Source of the DNA: Fasciola hepatica
Lineage: Eukaryota; Platyhelminthes; Trematoda; Plagiorchiida; Fasciolidae
Assembly (NCBI GenBank): GCA_948099385.1
Contig: CANUEZ040000179.1
Coordinates: forward strand, 10,744,001-10,808,000
Direction of reading: 5' to 3'
Length of the DNA: 64,000 bases
In this document: positions 31,207 through 41,935 of the stretch, in pieces
How the letters are laid out: each line of letters starts with the position of its first letter
How positions within the stretch are numbered: the first letter of the stretch is position 1
Translations under genes and position numbers: made by a program
Notes under the pieces: generated by a model
What the model saw: the letters and a program-made list of their open reading frames with translations, nothing else
Told to the model about the DNA's origin: nothing
The model's database searches: none

Positions 31207-33485
31207 ATGAGACGACACCGCCGTAAGCAAGTGTCACTTCCTGGGTGCTCGAGAACTACCATCTGGCGACGTCAAAAGGCTTCAGTTAGAGCCGCTTATG
31301 CCACAATGGAATCTTTGAATGCCTCGGACATTGACAATTGGTTAAACGCTGTAAATGGTAATGATTTCCACGCTTTGTGAACCTTAATGGCCATATAAAC
31401 CAGATGATTTGGTGAGGATGTCATCATCCGAGGCAATAAATGCAGACTGCGAGGTTGAGCCTAATGCTCTCCATCAGCCGACCGATGTCGGTGCACCGGA
31501 CATTTCTACAAGCTTTTATGGGTATTCTATTCAAATTATTATTCTAGTAAGATATTAAGGAACGCTGGAGATGATGCACAAGACTTACAAGCCAGTGAAG
31601 ACGAGGAGAACTCGTGGTTTGCACATACTTTTCACGCCTCAGGTAACTTGACCGCTTAAAGCATAGACCTTTATTAAAAGACGGCATCCCAGAAATCACT
31701 GCGGAGAGCACAAATGTGAAGGAAGACGGTTCGTTGTTGTGTCTACTTACTCCACCCATTAATTCAGACTTAATTCCAGGACCTTCGGCACGTTCTGTTG
31801 CACGACAGGCAGCCGTACAAATGCGTCTCTCAATGGCGAATGTGAGAACCATGCTTCGTGTATTCAGGCAGGTTCTCCCGGATTTGCCGACAGATCCACG
31901 AACGTTGTTGGGATCACCACGTCAAACCCCAAAGAAGTCCGTAGGTAACGGTAAATACGTGCATTTTGGGCTCGACGAATGTTTGCAGCGTGCAATGGAT
32001 TCCAGTGCAATGCAAACTACCGATGAGATAGCTATTCAGTTGCATGTAGACGGTCTGACTTTGTTTCGTGGGTCATCTCAGCAGCTGTGGCCTATTCTAG
32101 GCCGTGTGCTCAAACCGTTGTCACGGGTGTTTATGGTGGGTCTCTACTGTGGGATGACGAAACCCGCAAATGTGATGGAATACTTGGATGACTGCGTTCG
32201 AGAACTGAAATCTCTGCTCACTCAGGGCATTTATGTTCGAAGTGCATGCAGACGTTTCCGTGTAGTTTTGTCCAGCGTTATAGCTGATGCCCCAGCTAAA
32301 GCCTTGATAAAACAAATAAAGTATCATAGTGGCTATTTCAGTTGCCCACGGTGTACCCAACGAGGCAGTAGCATTGGTAGACGACTGGTGTTCTTAGGCA
32401 ACCCAGGAAAATCAAGGACTGACGTTGACTACCGTTGCCGAAGACAACCGGACCACCACACCGGGGATTCGCCCTTCGAGAGTTTGTCAATTGATATGAT
32501 AAACACGTTCCCAACGGACTACATGCACATGTTATGTCTTGGGATAATGAAGCGAACCCTTCTTGTATGGCGTCAGTTTGGCAAACCAAGGAGAGCTCTG
32601 CTATCGGCTCAGTCATTGGCACGCCTGAACGAACATTTTCGGATAGTTCAAAAATGTATCCCTTGTGAGTTTCCACGAGTTTGCCGAACGCTGGATGAGC
32701 TAGAGTACTGGAAGGCATCCGAATACAGGCAGTTCTTGTTGTACATCGGACCGGTTGTTATGAAAGATGTGCTGCCTGCCGAGAACTACTCCAACTTTCT
32801 CAGCTTCTCGATTTGTGCCTACATACTGTGCAGCGACAAGTGGCGTTCTCACTACGTAGACTTTATCCACAATCACTGCTGCTTGATGGTGCAGGACTTC
32901 GTGAAGTTGTACGGTGAGACTGAGGCGGTTTTCAATGTTCACGCTTGGGTGCATATATGTGAAGATGTGAGGATTCACGGCTCTTTGGATTCATTCTCGG
33001 CGTTTCCCTTCGAGTCATATATGCAAACTATAAGGCAGTGTGTCACCAGTCGAAACATGGTAGCGGAACAAATTTTTCGTAGGACAATGGAACGTTCTAC
33101 GGAAGCGATAATGCATGCCAACATTCAATTTTGGGATGACACTCTATCTTCTTCTGTCACCAAACGTGGGCTGCATGGGAAGACGTTCCGTCTGCAGAAC
33201 ACGGTTTATGCCTCGGAACCGCCGAACAATTGTGTTCTGATTGACAACCAACCGGCGATAATCGTTGACATCAGTGACAACACTGTGAAGTACCGTTACT
33301 TCAGAAGGAATGGAAATTTTTTCACTAATCCCATTTCGTCTGTGAATCTCAACATATACCTTTGTGAACAGCCATCTGAGGAAATTCGCTCTTGTAACTG
33401 TAACGACATACGGTGTAAAGGGCTATTGATTCCATACCGCGAACACCTGGTATTTTATCCTATTGTGCATAGCTGGCGTTCATAA
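31207..33485 (+). CDS. tnp2/EnSpm-like transposase, four exons, intact
   Basis: Proposed exons: 31207-31357, 31404-31521, 31548-31642 and 31681-33485, 722 codons in one frame; an alternative last acceptor at 31691-31692 also keeps frame. The first exon is short and basic (MRRHRRKQVSLPGCS). The main exon has the layout of animal tnp2-like transposases: LHVDGLTLFRGSSQQLWPIL (first acidic residue), IADAPAKALIK, HSGYFSCPRC, FPTDYMHMLCLGIMKR, then a DUF4218-like part (FNVHAWVHICEDVRIHG, FPFESYMQTIRQCV). The product should cut and rejoin its own ends. Exon 1-3 boundaries are inferred from GT/AG sites and frame; the long exon is certain. The start at 31207 is the first ATG before the basic stretch. 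Confidence 0.85.
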
Positions 33486-33528
33486 AGGTAGTAAGTAAAA
33501 TAGACTGTGACAAACCTTTACATTTTAG

Positions 33529-35132
33529 ATGTTCACAGTAGTGGAGTTTGTTGGAGAAAACACGGTTGCTGTTGTTAATGACCTCTGGATGGTGGGGTCA
33601 GAGCACGCTATGTGGCCTTCAGTCGGCGCTTCTCGTGCTGAGCGCTTAGTACGCGATGGTCATCCGCCACCGGTCAACTCAAAAGCATATAAAGTGAAGG
33701 TCCATAAAGCCGTCGGTAAGAGAACGTGACTTTCATTCAGTTTCCTTTTGTAGATGACTATCAACAGGCTGTGAAGTTGCAGCGAATACTAGAGGATATG
33801 TCCGACTTACCATCTACGGATGCGACGCTGCCCATGGAACGTTATGGGAAACGACCACAGTATGTGTTTAATTGCTAATGGGGATATACTTGCAGTAAAC
33901 CCGTATTTTTTTCGGAATGTGACAGCGATGATCTGGAGCCGTCAGCACGGGCCAGTAAAAAACGATGGTCTCCCGAGCCACCTTGTTTAGAAGACCAGTC
34001 AATTTGCCTTCCGCGTACCCCGTTGAAGTCACTGGACCCAAACCATAATGTGCCAGCAACCATAGCGTAAGTACCATCGCTGTATTCTCACAAATCATGT
34101 AGTTGTCCATCCTTCGGGAGACCTTGGACTTCCACCCCAACGGTGAGTCCCATGGCATCAACAAGCCGTACGGTGGAGGAAAGGCCATCCGCTTCCAAAT
34201 CTCGTGAGAAGCCCAGTCCTCTTAGCAAGGAGGCCAATTACGGTGAGAGCATTATGTGTAATAGCAGCTTCACTAATTACTTATTAACTCACGCCAGCTT
34301 TCTTAGCTTCAATCAAGAAAGATACTTCGGAGTTGAAGTGCCAAATCGCCGAATTGCAGAGGCAAAATGCGAATTCGACGTCAAAGATCGTGTCCCAATG
34401 GGGGATCCCCGTAGACAGTGTTGATGACCTCGCGTCTCTGAATGAACGCTTGAAAAATGACAGCTACTACGAGCAAGTGGTGAGAGATAGTCCTTTTTTT
34501 CTATTATTCAGGTCACATTTTTGCAGAATGTTTCCGGGACCAACTTTGGAGATTGCACAAGGGATATGATGCGTCAGCTAATGACGATAAAAGTTCTCGC
34601 GCAGGTAAACATGAAGGGTGCACACGGAAGACCTGCCTTGGCGGGAACAAAAGTTTGTTCTCTTGTGATAGGTGAGTATGAGATTTTGAATTCATATTGC
34701 TACAGAGGCTGTGTGCCGGAAGAACTATCCTGGAGCCACAGCGCAGCTCATCCGAGAGAAAATGCGTCGTTGCTTACAAAGAAGTAGAGCTAGTCAGCAA
34801 GAGAGTCGATATGAACTGTATCGCGACGTCGGCACTCAGTGCAATACGTACGACGTGAGTGACTTCTATTTACGATATATTTCCTAAGGCATTTCTTATA
34901 TCAAGCTATGCATCTATTGCGATATTTTCCATTTCCATACAGCAGGAGATTCCAGTTTCTGCCTCAATGGTTTTCATATTCCCAGTACAAGTATTTCGAT
35001 TCCTAATTCATAAGGATGTTAACGTTTTGCTCTCTGCACTATGTTTTACAATAAGAGATTAATTGAAAATGTCTCTTCCTATTTCAGGCATTGGAAAACA
35101 GCAATTCCGGCGAACAGTTCTCATGCGACTAA
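33529..35132 (+). CDS. DUF4806-like accessory protein of the transposon, eight exons
   Basis: Exons: 33529-33715, 33754-33859, 33896-34066, 34103-34242, 34307-34479, 34512-34671, 34706-34854 and 35088-35132. All introns have GT/AG ends, and the 1131 nt sum gives an uninterrupted 376-residue protein. The N-terminus (FTVVEFVGENTVAVV, then MWPS) matches the leading domain of such proteins. The middle is Ser/Pro/Lys-rich with a short coiled-coil-like segment (ELKCQIAELQRQN). Exons 6-7 (FLQNVSGTNFGDCTRDMMRQ, then LMTIKVLAQVNMKGAHGRPA) match DUF4806. It begins 44 nt after the transposase stop, directly behind an acceptor-like ATTTTAG. Possible DNA-binding or regulatory partner of the transposase; its real role is unknown. 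Confidence 0.8.
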
Positions 35133-35603
35133 CGAGTACGAACGAAAAAACTGGTGAGATATTATAAATCCCTTCTACCACTGTGCAATTTACCCATCAA
35201 TACATTTTTTTTGCGTCAAAAGTATGGTCCTTTTTCTTCCGAAATCAGTTATGGAAATGCCGCTCGTTGTTACTGGGAAGGAAGTGATTTCGAAAGTGGT
35301 AAAGGTACCTTGGGAAGTGAGAAATGAGAGCGATGAAATGGGACGTTTCCGTTTAGTTATTTGACGCACCGGACTAGTATCGTTCGTTCTGGGGTCGTTT
35401 GTGTAGTGCTATAAAAATAGGTACGGGAAATTGAGTTTATTTTGTAATGCAGAAGGTACACAAATATCGGAGGGTTTTTTGCGTGGTCGGCCGAAAAACG
35501 CCCCCAAACCGACCCTTTTTTGTTTCAGTGGGGTCATTTTGGGGTCGTTTTGGGGATCAAACGGGGTCGACCTAGGGACTATTTCGTGACTATTTGGGGA
35601 CCA
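35133..35603 (+). other. 3' region and right subterminal repeats of the DNA transposon
   Basis: No gene. The last 120 bp repeat GGGGTC-type motifs (TTTTGGGGTCGTTTTGGGGA, GGGGTCGACC), complementary in style to the left end. No clear AATAAA was seen close to the stop. Confidence 0.6.
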
Positions 35604-35617
35604 TTGTGCTGACTGGG
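35604..35617 (-). repeat. Right terminal inverted repeat of the DNA transposon
   Basis: TTGTGCTGACTGGG, followed by the target-duplicated CG and then TATATCGG, the continuation of element A'. Confidence 0.93.
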
Positions 35618-35619
35618 CG

Positions 35620-37419
35620 TATATCGGTTGAGCCAGTTGTAAAACGAAACGGACAACACACTGGACTGTGGGTGTCAAATTGATGGTGAGAGAAGTGACC
35701 GGATAAAGCATGTAGACTGTGAGCGGATTATTTTGCTTTCAGAAAAAAGGAATGTAATGCTTCAGCAAGAAACTGGTAACTGACAAAAGTAATCGACGTG
35801 TGGTGCATAGCTATGATAGTGGCAGAAACGTGGCTTGCAAGAAGGATGACCGGTTGAATAACAGGTAAGTATTTACATACTGATAATTCTCAGCAAAGAC
35901 TTCAAGTGGTGAAAAAAAGTATCAAGTATCGGAAGTGTCTAAGACGATCTATCGGAATGGAGCATGAGAAAGGAAATACACAAAACAACCGATGAATAGG
36001 TTTGCAAAGTTCGGCAGCCGGATATGGGCGGAGTGTGTGTGATAAACCAAATGGACTACATATCTGGACCGTGGTTGCCAGAGTGATGGTGAAGGAAGTG
36101 ACCGGATAAAACATATGGACTTTGCAAAAGTGGGACACGATACCTTGCAAGATGAGGACATTGCAGTGCAACAGCCTTAAGTGGGCAAACAGCGGAGCTG
36201 GCAGAGAAGGCAAGCAAACACAGAGTCGTCGATTATTGGGAATCTCAAGAGATAAATTTCGCAGTGTCATATACTGTCTGGAGATTGTGGTACGGAAGTT
36301 AGTGACAGCAATAAATGCGTTATTTCTGGAGTATATCGGTAAAAGTAGCAAAAAAGGGTGGGCTTTATCTTAGAGAGTGGTTAAGTTTGCAAATAAGACT
36401 GGTGAGTAGTTTGGCATGAAACCGCGGGAAGTGGACTGGGAATAATGAGCCAGAAGTCTTGATGGGTTTTTAAGTATACGATAATTGTGCACCAAAAAAG
36501 CAACTTTTGCCGGACGAAAAAAGCGTTAGGTTATGAAGGCAAATTTGAAGCGAGCACGATGGAGAGTCAATGTTGGCTGGAGGAGACAGCAACATTATGA
36601 GTATATGAACGGTATTCCTTTTGTTCTATTTTCTTGTTTTTTTTCAATCCGCAACCGGTGCTAGTGGGTGGGGCTGACCGTGCGCTGGACACCCAACCTG
36701 AAAACATCGTTGCAGACGTCCTGCACGCCCGATGTGCACCGGCCAAAGCGAGGGATCTGTCCGCGCCCCGCACCGGCGGGATTTCCACAGGTGATTTTGG
36801 TCGAGGTCATACAGACGTAGAGATGGCGTAGTCTATGAGATTGCGGGGGATCCAGATTTAAAGCCTGACGTTTGGGCCAGATATTTCGCTGGTGTTATCT
36901 CCGGATCATTCCAAGACATCAGATGGGAGATGCGCGCCGGTTGATGTCTGGAAGAATAAGAGTAGAGAGACACAGTCTAGGATGCTCCTGGCTGAGGATC
37001 AACGGTCAATGGCGAAAAGCGAGATCTATTAATGTAGATACAGACCACACTGGGAAGAATGAGGACTGTGAGCCATTGGGAGTGAATGGAAATACAAGAA
37101 TAATGACCAAAACTAGGAATAAGAATGATGATTTAAAAGGCAAGTGGTGGTCACTGGAACTGGATTAAGTGTTAAGGCGCTAAGGCAAATAAAGGAGAGG
37201 AATGGGGTCAGTTCGGACAGAGTAAAGCGAATTAAATATGATAAAAATAATAGGTAGGAGACGTTGGAGCGCGTGAATTGGGGAGAATCTAACACGAGCA
37301 GTGTCAGTGATGTAAGTCATTATAAGGGGTACTAATGTGTTGGCGATGGAGAAGGCATATAGGGTAGGTGATGTCGACGTTGCAAAGGATGTTAACCGGG
37401 TCGTGCTTTCTTTCTCTAT
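35620..37419 (-). other. Element A' 3' UTR, remainder
   Basis: Aligns with 13832-15857 of A. Compared with A about 220 bp of the tandem 402 bp repeat is missing where ACATATGGACTTTGCAAAAG (36111-36130) joins two distant points of A. The conserved module is at 36648-36798. No coding sequence. Confidence 0.8.
36648..36798 (-). repeat. Conserved 3' UTR module, copy 2
   Basis: Nearly identical to 15085-15236 of element A. Confidence 0.8.
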
Positions 37420-40322
37420 TCAAAAATCTAGGTTACCCTCATAAGCTTGTTCCAACGTGGTGCACATATGGGTTAATCGTAGTACCTTGGCGACATCTAA
37501 GTATTTTGTAAGGACAATTTTGAAACGGTCTAGTGTCTGGCAGGCCCGAATATCTTCAGGCAGTCTGTTCCAAATGCGGGAATAAACGGTGATGAAGAAC
37601 CTTTCTCTTAGTTTTGTCCTGGTGTATGGGACTTTAGTAGTATGATTTCGGTTACGGAGAGGGTAGGGTGCGTCTTGAGCAAAACATAGATCAGTGATGG
37701 ACGTATGCGCTCTAGAATGTAGGAGGTTGAATAGAAGATAAAGATTGAGTTTCATACGTCGTAGCCATAGGGGTTCAAGCCTTAGTAGCTCACATCTCTC
37801 TTTATAATTCAAGGGGGATGATGAGCCGAGTAAGTGCTTGGTGAAGGATCGCTGAACTCTTTCGATCGCAAGTCTGTCAGATTTGCGCATGTGAGTGTAT
37901 ACCAGAGGGCAGTACTCAAGCTGTGGTCTGGCGTGGGATTTAAAGATCAGAAGCTGGCTGTCGCGCATTCTAAAGGTTCTGCAGATGAGAGCTATCGTTC
38001 TCTTAGTCTTAGCCACCTGGTAGGTGGCTTGTTCTTGAAAAGTGAACGTGCAAGAATATTGTAGACCGAGATCTCGTACTAGCGGAGTAGTAGGAATGAA
38101 CGAGCCGTTTAAGGCGAGGGACTCAGGGGGAATTTGGCTTTTATATGTGAGAATGGCACTCTTAGCAGCGGAGAAACTCATTTTCCAAGTGTTGCACCAT
38201 ATGTCAAGAGCCTTCAAGTCATCAGCTATTTTGGTGAGGGTATAGGTCGAGGTATGAGGTTCAAATGAATATACAATCTCAATATCATCGGCGAATAGGA
38301 ACGCGGTGCCATGGCGTATTACTTTGAATACGTCGTTTATGTAGAGAAGAAATAAAAGTGGACCTAACACACTGCCTTGTATAACTCCACTTTTGACTGT
38401 CCGGGGTGATGAAAGGTAACCCTCAAGGTTTACTGCTTGCGATCTCATGCTAAGATAGGATGACAACCAAGAAAAGAGCAGGTCTGTTATGCCGTAAGAT
38501 TTAACCTTGGTTAGCAGCTGGGCGTGAGGCACGCGGTCGAATGCTTTCGTCATATCAAGGAAGATAACGATAAATGCCATTCCAGAGTCAGCTGACGTTG
38601 TGATCAGATTAAGGAAATCAAGTTGGCAGGTCAGGCACGACCTAGACTTTAAGAAGCCGTGTTAGTTTTTATTTATTAACCCACGGGTGAGGATAAAATT
38701 GGCAATCTCATCTTTAACTACTCGTTCCATTATCCTCGATATAATGGGAGTGTGGTTTATGGGGCGGTAATTAGCAGGGTCATGTAAAGCACCCTTCTTA
38801 TGGAGGGGAATGATAACGAACGTTTTTCACTGGGATGGGAAAATGCTTTGTGACATGGAGAGATTAAATAAGTTAATCAAAAGCATCACAATGTCCGGGC
38901 CGCCAAGACGAAACAGAGCTGGTGGGATACCATCGGGACCAGGGCGAGCCAGAGGCCGGGTGGAATTTAACAGCTTTCTGACTTCGTTGGCTGAGAATAC
39001 TACGGTTGACAAGGTATCGGCAGTCAAGGGGGTGAGATCCTGGGTTGGACTATTGTGGTCTGTTATGAAGGTAGAAGCGAAGAAATTATTGAATGCCTCA
39101 GCGATTAACTGAGGCGAGCTAATATAAATGTTCTCTGATGGGAGCAAATACGGTATTTTGGTTGTACAGCGGGGGTTTCGAGTTTTGATAAGGCCAGAAA
39201 GGTGGGCTATTTTATTCGGCTGGTTGAGAGCATACAGTTCTTGCTTCTCCAGCTTGTTCTCATTTTCGCTTAGTAGCTGGCGTGAGAGGTGGCTGAGGCA
39301 GAGGAAGATAGAAAGGTCGTTGATCCTTTCGTAGGCAAGCTGCAACTTTTCGAACTTACGTTGTAACTTTTGTTGTCGATCGGTTTTCTCCCACTGAATT
39401 CAGTTATCTCGAAAGATACGATGTTAAGAGAACAGAATAGGTTAGAGTACATCACATCCGACGCCAGTTGAGGATCAGTTGTTTGAAAAAATTCATCCCA
39501 TGTCTGGTTACGCAGAATGGTGGGTAAAGTATCCCAATTTGCATTTTGGAAAGATTTTCGATTTTGAGGACTTTCCTGGTGATGCGGCTGAACGGAGAAT
39601 TCACACGTTATGACCCTATGATCACAACCAGGAAGGTGGCTAAGGACATTTGCCTTTATATTTCGGAGGCCTAAAGTAAAGACAAGGTCAAGAATATTGT
39701 TCCCTCTGGTTGGTGATTTTACGTGTTGTGTCCATCCGCCAGCACGGATACATGAGATAAAATTGCATAACTTCGGAGAGGAATTCAGGGTTGCCCAACA
39801 AATGCCAGGGAGGTTGAAGTCCCCCGCTATGATTTTAGAAGCATGTGGGATTTCAGCTACGTGACAGAAAGCATCAGTGATTGCATTTACGTTGCCCATG
39901 TTTTAGCCCGGCGGACAGTAAATACAACCAATGACGAGCTGCCCATGAAGCAGGGGTATAGAGATCCAAACAGATTCTTGGACCTTATCAAGGACAGGAA
40001 GTTGGAGTAAGTGTGTTCCAAGACTGCTCTTACTATAAGCAAGGCATCCACCACCACGTCTCTCAGATCTGTTCGTAGCAAATATATTATAACCGGGTAT
40101 GGAAATGTGTCGGAGGGGAGTTTTATCAGTAAGCCAGGTTTCAGTTACGAGGATTACATCCGGGTGAGATTGCAGTGCAAAGGAGCGGACGGATGTAAGT
40201 TTACTTACAAGGGAGCGAGCATTGAAAAGTGCAATTGTGGAACTATCATTATCGTGGCCATGACGTACATGGAATGTATGACACCTTAAGGTGGCAGCCA
40301 GGTTTGGAGAAATTGTAGCCAC
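37420..40322 (-). pseudogene. ORF2 of element A' (endonuclease + RT), broken
   Basis: Counterpart of 15858-18761. The first 139 codons end with the same PPG-TAA (39903-39905) found in A. A frameshift lies in the linker near 39390 (GRKP instead of GRKTD), a frameshift or stop region near 38830, and a stop near 38660 where A has QHGFLKSRSC. The FADD box is intact but the next lysine is Glu (ADDIEIV). Not functional as a whole. Confidence 0.88.
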
Positions 40323-40934
40323 TGGTGGACTGTGGGATGGTGTGGGGAGATATATGGTATGGGAGGAGGCGGGACATTCAGAGGAAACGGAAAAACCGGC
40401 AAATTTAGATGGGGTGGCATTAAGTCCGAAAGCTCGTGGCTATTTGGAATTGAAGAGCAGGAAGCATGTGGTTGGGTAGCCCGTAAGTAGTCAACCGGAA
40501 CCGCATTTGGATAAGGTACTGGCATAACGGTCTGAACAGTCCTGCCGAGACTTCCTTTTTCGTCGTTGGAAGAAGTGTTTTTATGGTTCACTCTACCTGG
40601 AGGCAAAAGACTGATTGGATTCGGAGGGCAAGGCCCGGCTCCCCGAGGTGACATGATTGATTGTGCCGACAAAGTTACCCTGTTAATTTTCTAATTCGTT
40701 GCGGACCGGTGCAAGTACATCCAGTCGCGTGCCTTTCTGAGGTACGCAAGGAGTGGCTAGTTCTGACGTCAACAGCTGAGGGATTACTGATTTTACTCCA
40801 GGTATTGGACTGTTTTCCCGATCCGGTTTTGGATTTCGGACTCATGCAAGGGTCGACGTTCGTTTTTCCGAACTATATTCTGTGGGAGTAGTTTGTAGGT
40901 TCGACCAGACACTTCCTGAGGTAGTTGAAGGAAT
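40286..40934 (-). pseudogene. 3' part of element A' ORF1, truncated
   Basis: Matches the last third of the element A ORF1 (proline-rich end NVPPPPIPY). It overlaps ORF2 by the same 37 bp. The reading frame upstream of 40672 is broken, and the element ends at 40934, the 5' truncation point. Confidence 0.82.
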
Positions 40935-41332
40935 CATGCATCTGTTAACCAAAATCCGGTCTTTTGGTATTACTGGCCCTCTCACCTCATGGTTATCCTC
41001 GTATCTCCCTCACAGGTCACAAGCTGTGCTTGTCGATGGCCACTTACCTTCTGCCAAGCCCATCACTAGCGGTATCATCCATGGCAGTGTCTGGGGCCCA
41101 TTGCTATGCCTAACTCATATCAATGATATTTTCTCTTCTGTTCGCCGCGGTACCTCTTTCTCCTCTGCTGAAGATGTAAAAACAGTGTACTCCTTCCTCC
41201 TCAAGGACCTATCCGTGACCCTGTGCAACATATCGCGTGACTTACTCTCTCTCTCCCTCTCTCTCTCCGAACTTGGTGCTTCTCGTGGTTCATGAAGTTC
41301 TCTGCGGATAAGAGCTTCCTCCTACCTTACAA
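40935..41332 (+). repeat. 398 bp target duplication, right copy
   Basis: Repeats 29629-30026 and again encodes the element E RT core up to the GGTFSS-like region. After 41332 the sequence continues as the unduplicated rest of element E. Confidence 0.92.
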
Positions 41333-41935
41333 GTGCTCTGCACCTCATGGAAAATTTATCTGGGTGGCCCGCCCATCCCCATACACTCCACAGTTATTGA
41401 TCTCGGCTTATGCTACTCTCGTTCATTTAACCTCTCAGAATGGGCATCGTTCCGAACCGCCAAAGCTAAGCAAACCCTAGGCCTGGTCCATAGATCTTTC
41501 TTGCTACCGGCCAGTTGCCTCTCCATGTATCTCCCACACGTAAGACCGCTCCTGGAATATTGTCCGATTTCCTCCAGCCTCTGGCCGCGTTCCTCTATTG
41601 TATCTCCTGAGAACCTACAGCCTACCTCCACGAAAACGCTGCCGGGCGTGTCCATAGCCCTAGCGTACCGCCAGCGCTACGAGCTATTATAAATTGAGCC
41701 TCTGTGGACTCGCAGCATGATGCTCAACCTGGTGTTCTTCTTTAAGCTAATCCGCAACCAGGCCTACGCCTCCTGTCATATCTCATTTGCTGCCCCCTGC
41801 TCCCGTTCGTTCCGACATCGTGTCTTTTTTCACTCCCTGTCCCTCAACCCATTCTCAGTCCGAAGTCAAAATGTTTTCTGTCAGCCTATTCGAAATTCTG
41901 GAATAAGCCCCCTTTAAGCCTACGCAGTGCCTTCT
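41292..41935 (+). pseudogene. Element E RT, right half and thumb
   Basis: Continues from the duplication: KFSADKSFLLPYK, IDLGLCYSRSFNLSEWASFR, VRPLLEYCPI, then LWTRSMMLNLVFFFKL (thumb). The pieces lie in different frames with stops at about 41690-41692 and 41915-41917. With 28403-30026 this makes one decayed element. Confidence 0.82.

Larger units (their letters stand above)
30513..35617 (+). mobile_element. Complete CMC/EnSpm-like two-gene DNA transposon (5.1 kb)
   Basis: Starts CCCAGTCAGCACAA and ends TTGTGCTGACTGGG, a 14 bp perfect terminal inverted repeat (16 bp if the flanking CG is counted). CG occurs once at the matching site of copy A (13830-13831) and on both sides here (30511-30512, 35618-35619), so a 2 bp target duplication is seen. 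It encodes a tnp2-like transposase (31207-33485) and a spliced DUF4806-like protein (33529-35132), both without disruption. CMC/EnSpm elements usually end in CACTA/CACTG; these ends do not, so subfamily placement is open. Confidence 0.92.
30027..40934 (-). mobile_element. CR1-like element A', 5'-truncated copy of A, inserted in element E
   Basis: Minus strand. The 3' end with TAATAATAATAG tail lies at 30027; the copy runs through 3' UTR, ORF2 and the end of ORF1, and stops at 40934, equivalent to about 19375 in A. The 5' junction shares CATG between element and target. It carries a 5.1 kb DNA transposon at 30513-35617. Flanked by a 398 bp direct duplication of element E. Confidence 0.9.
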
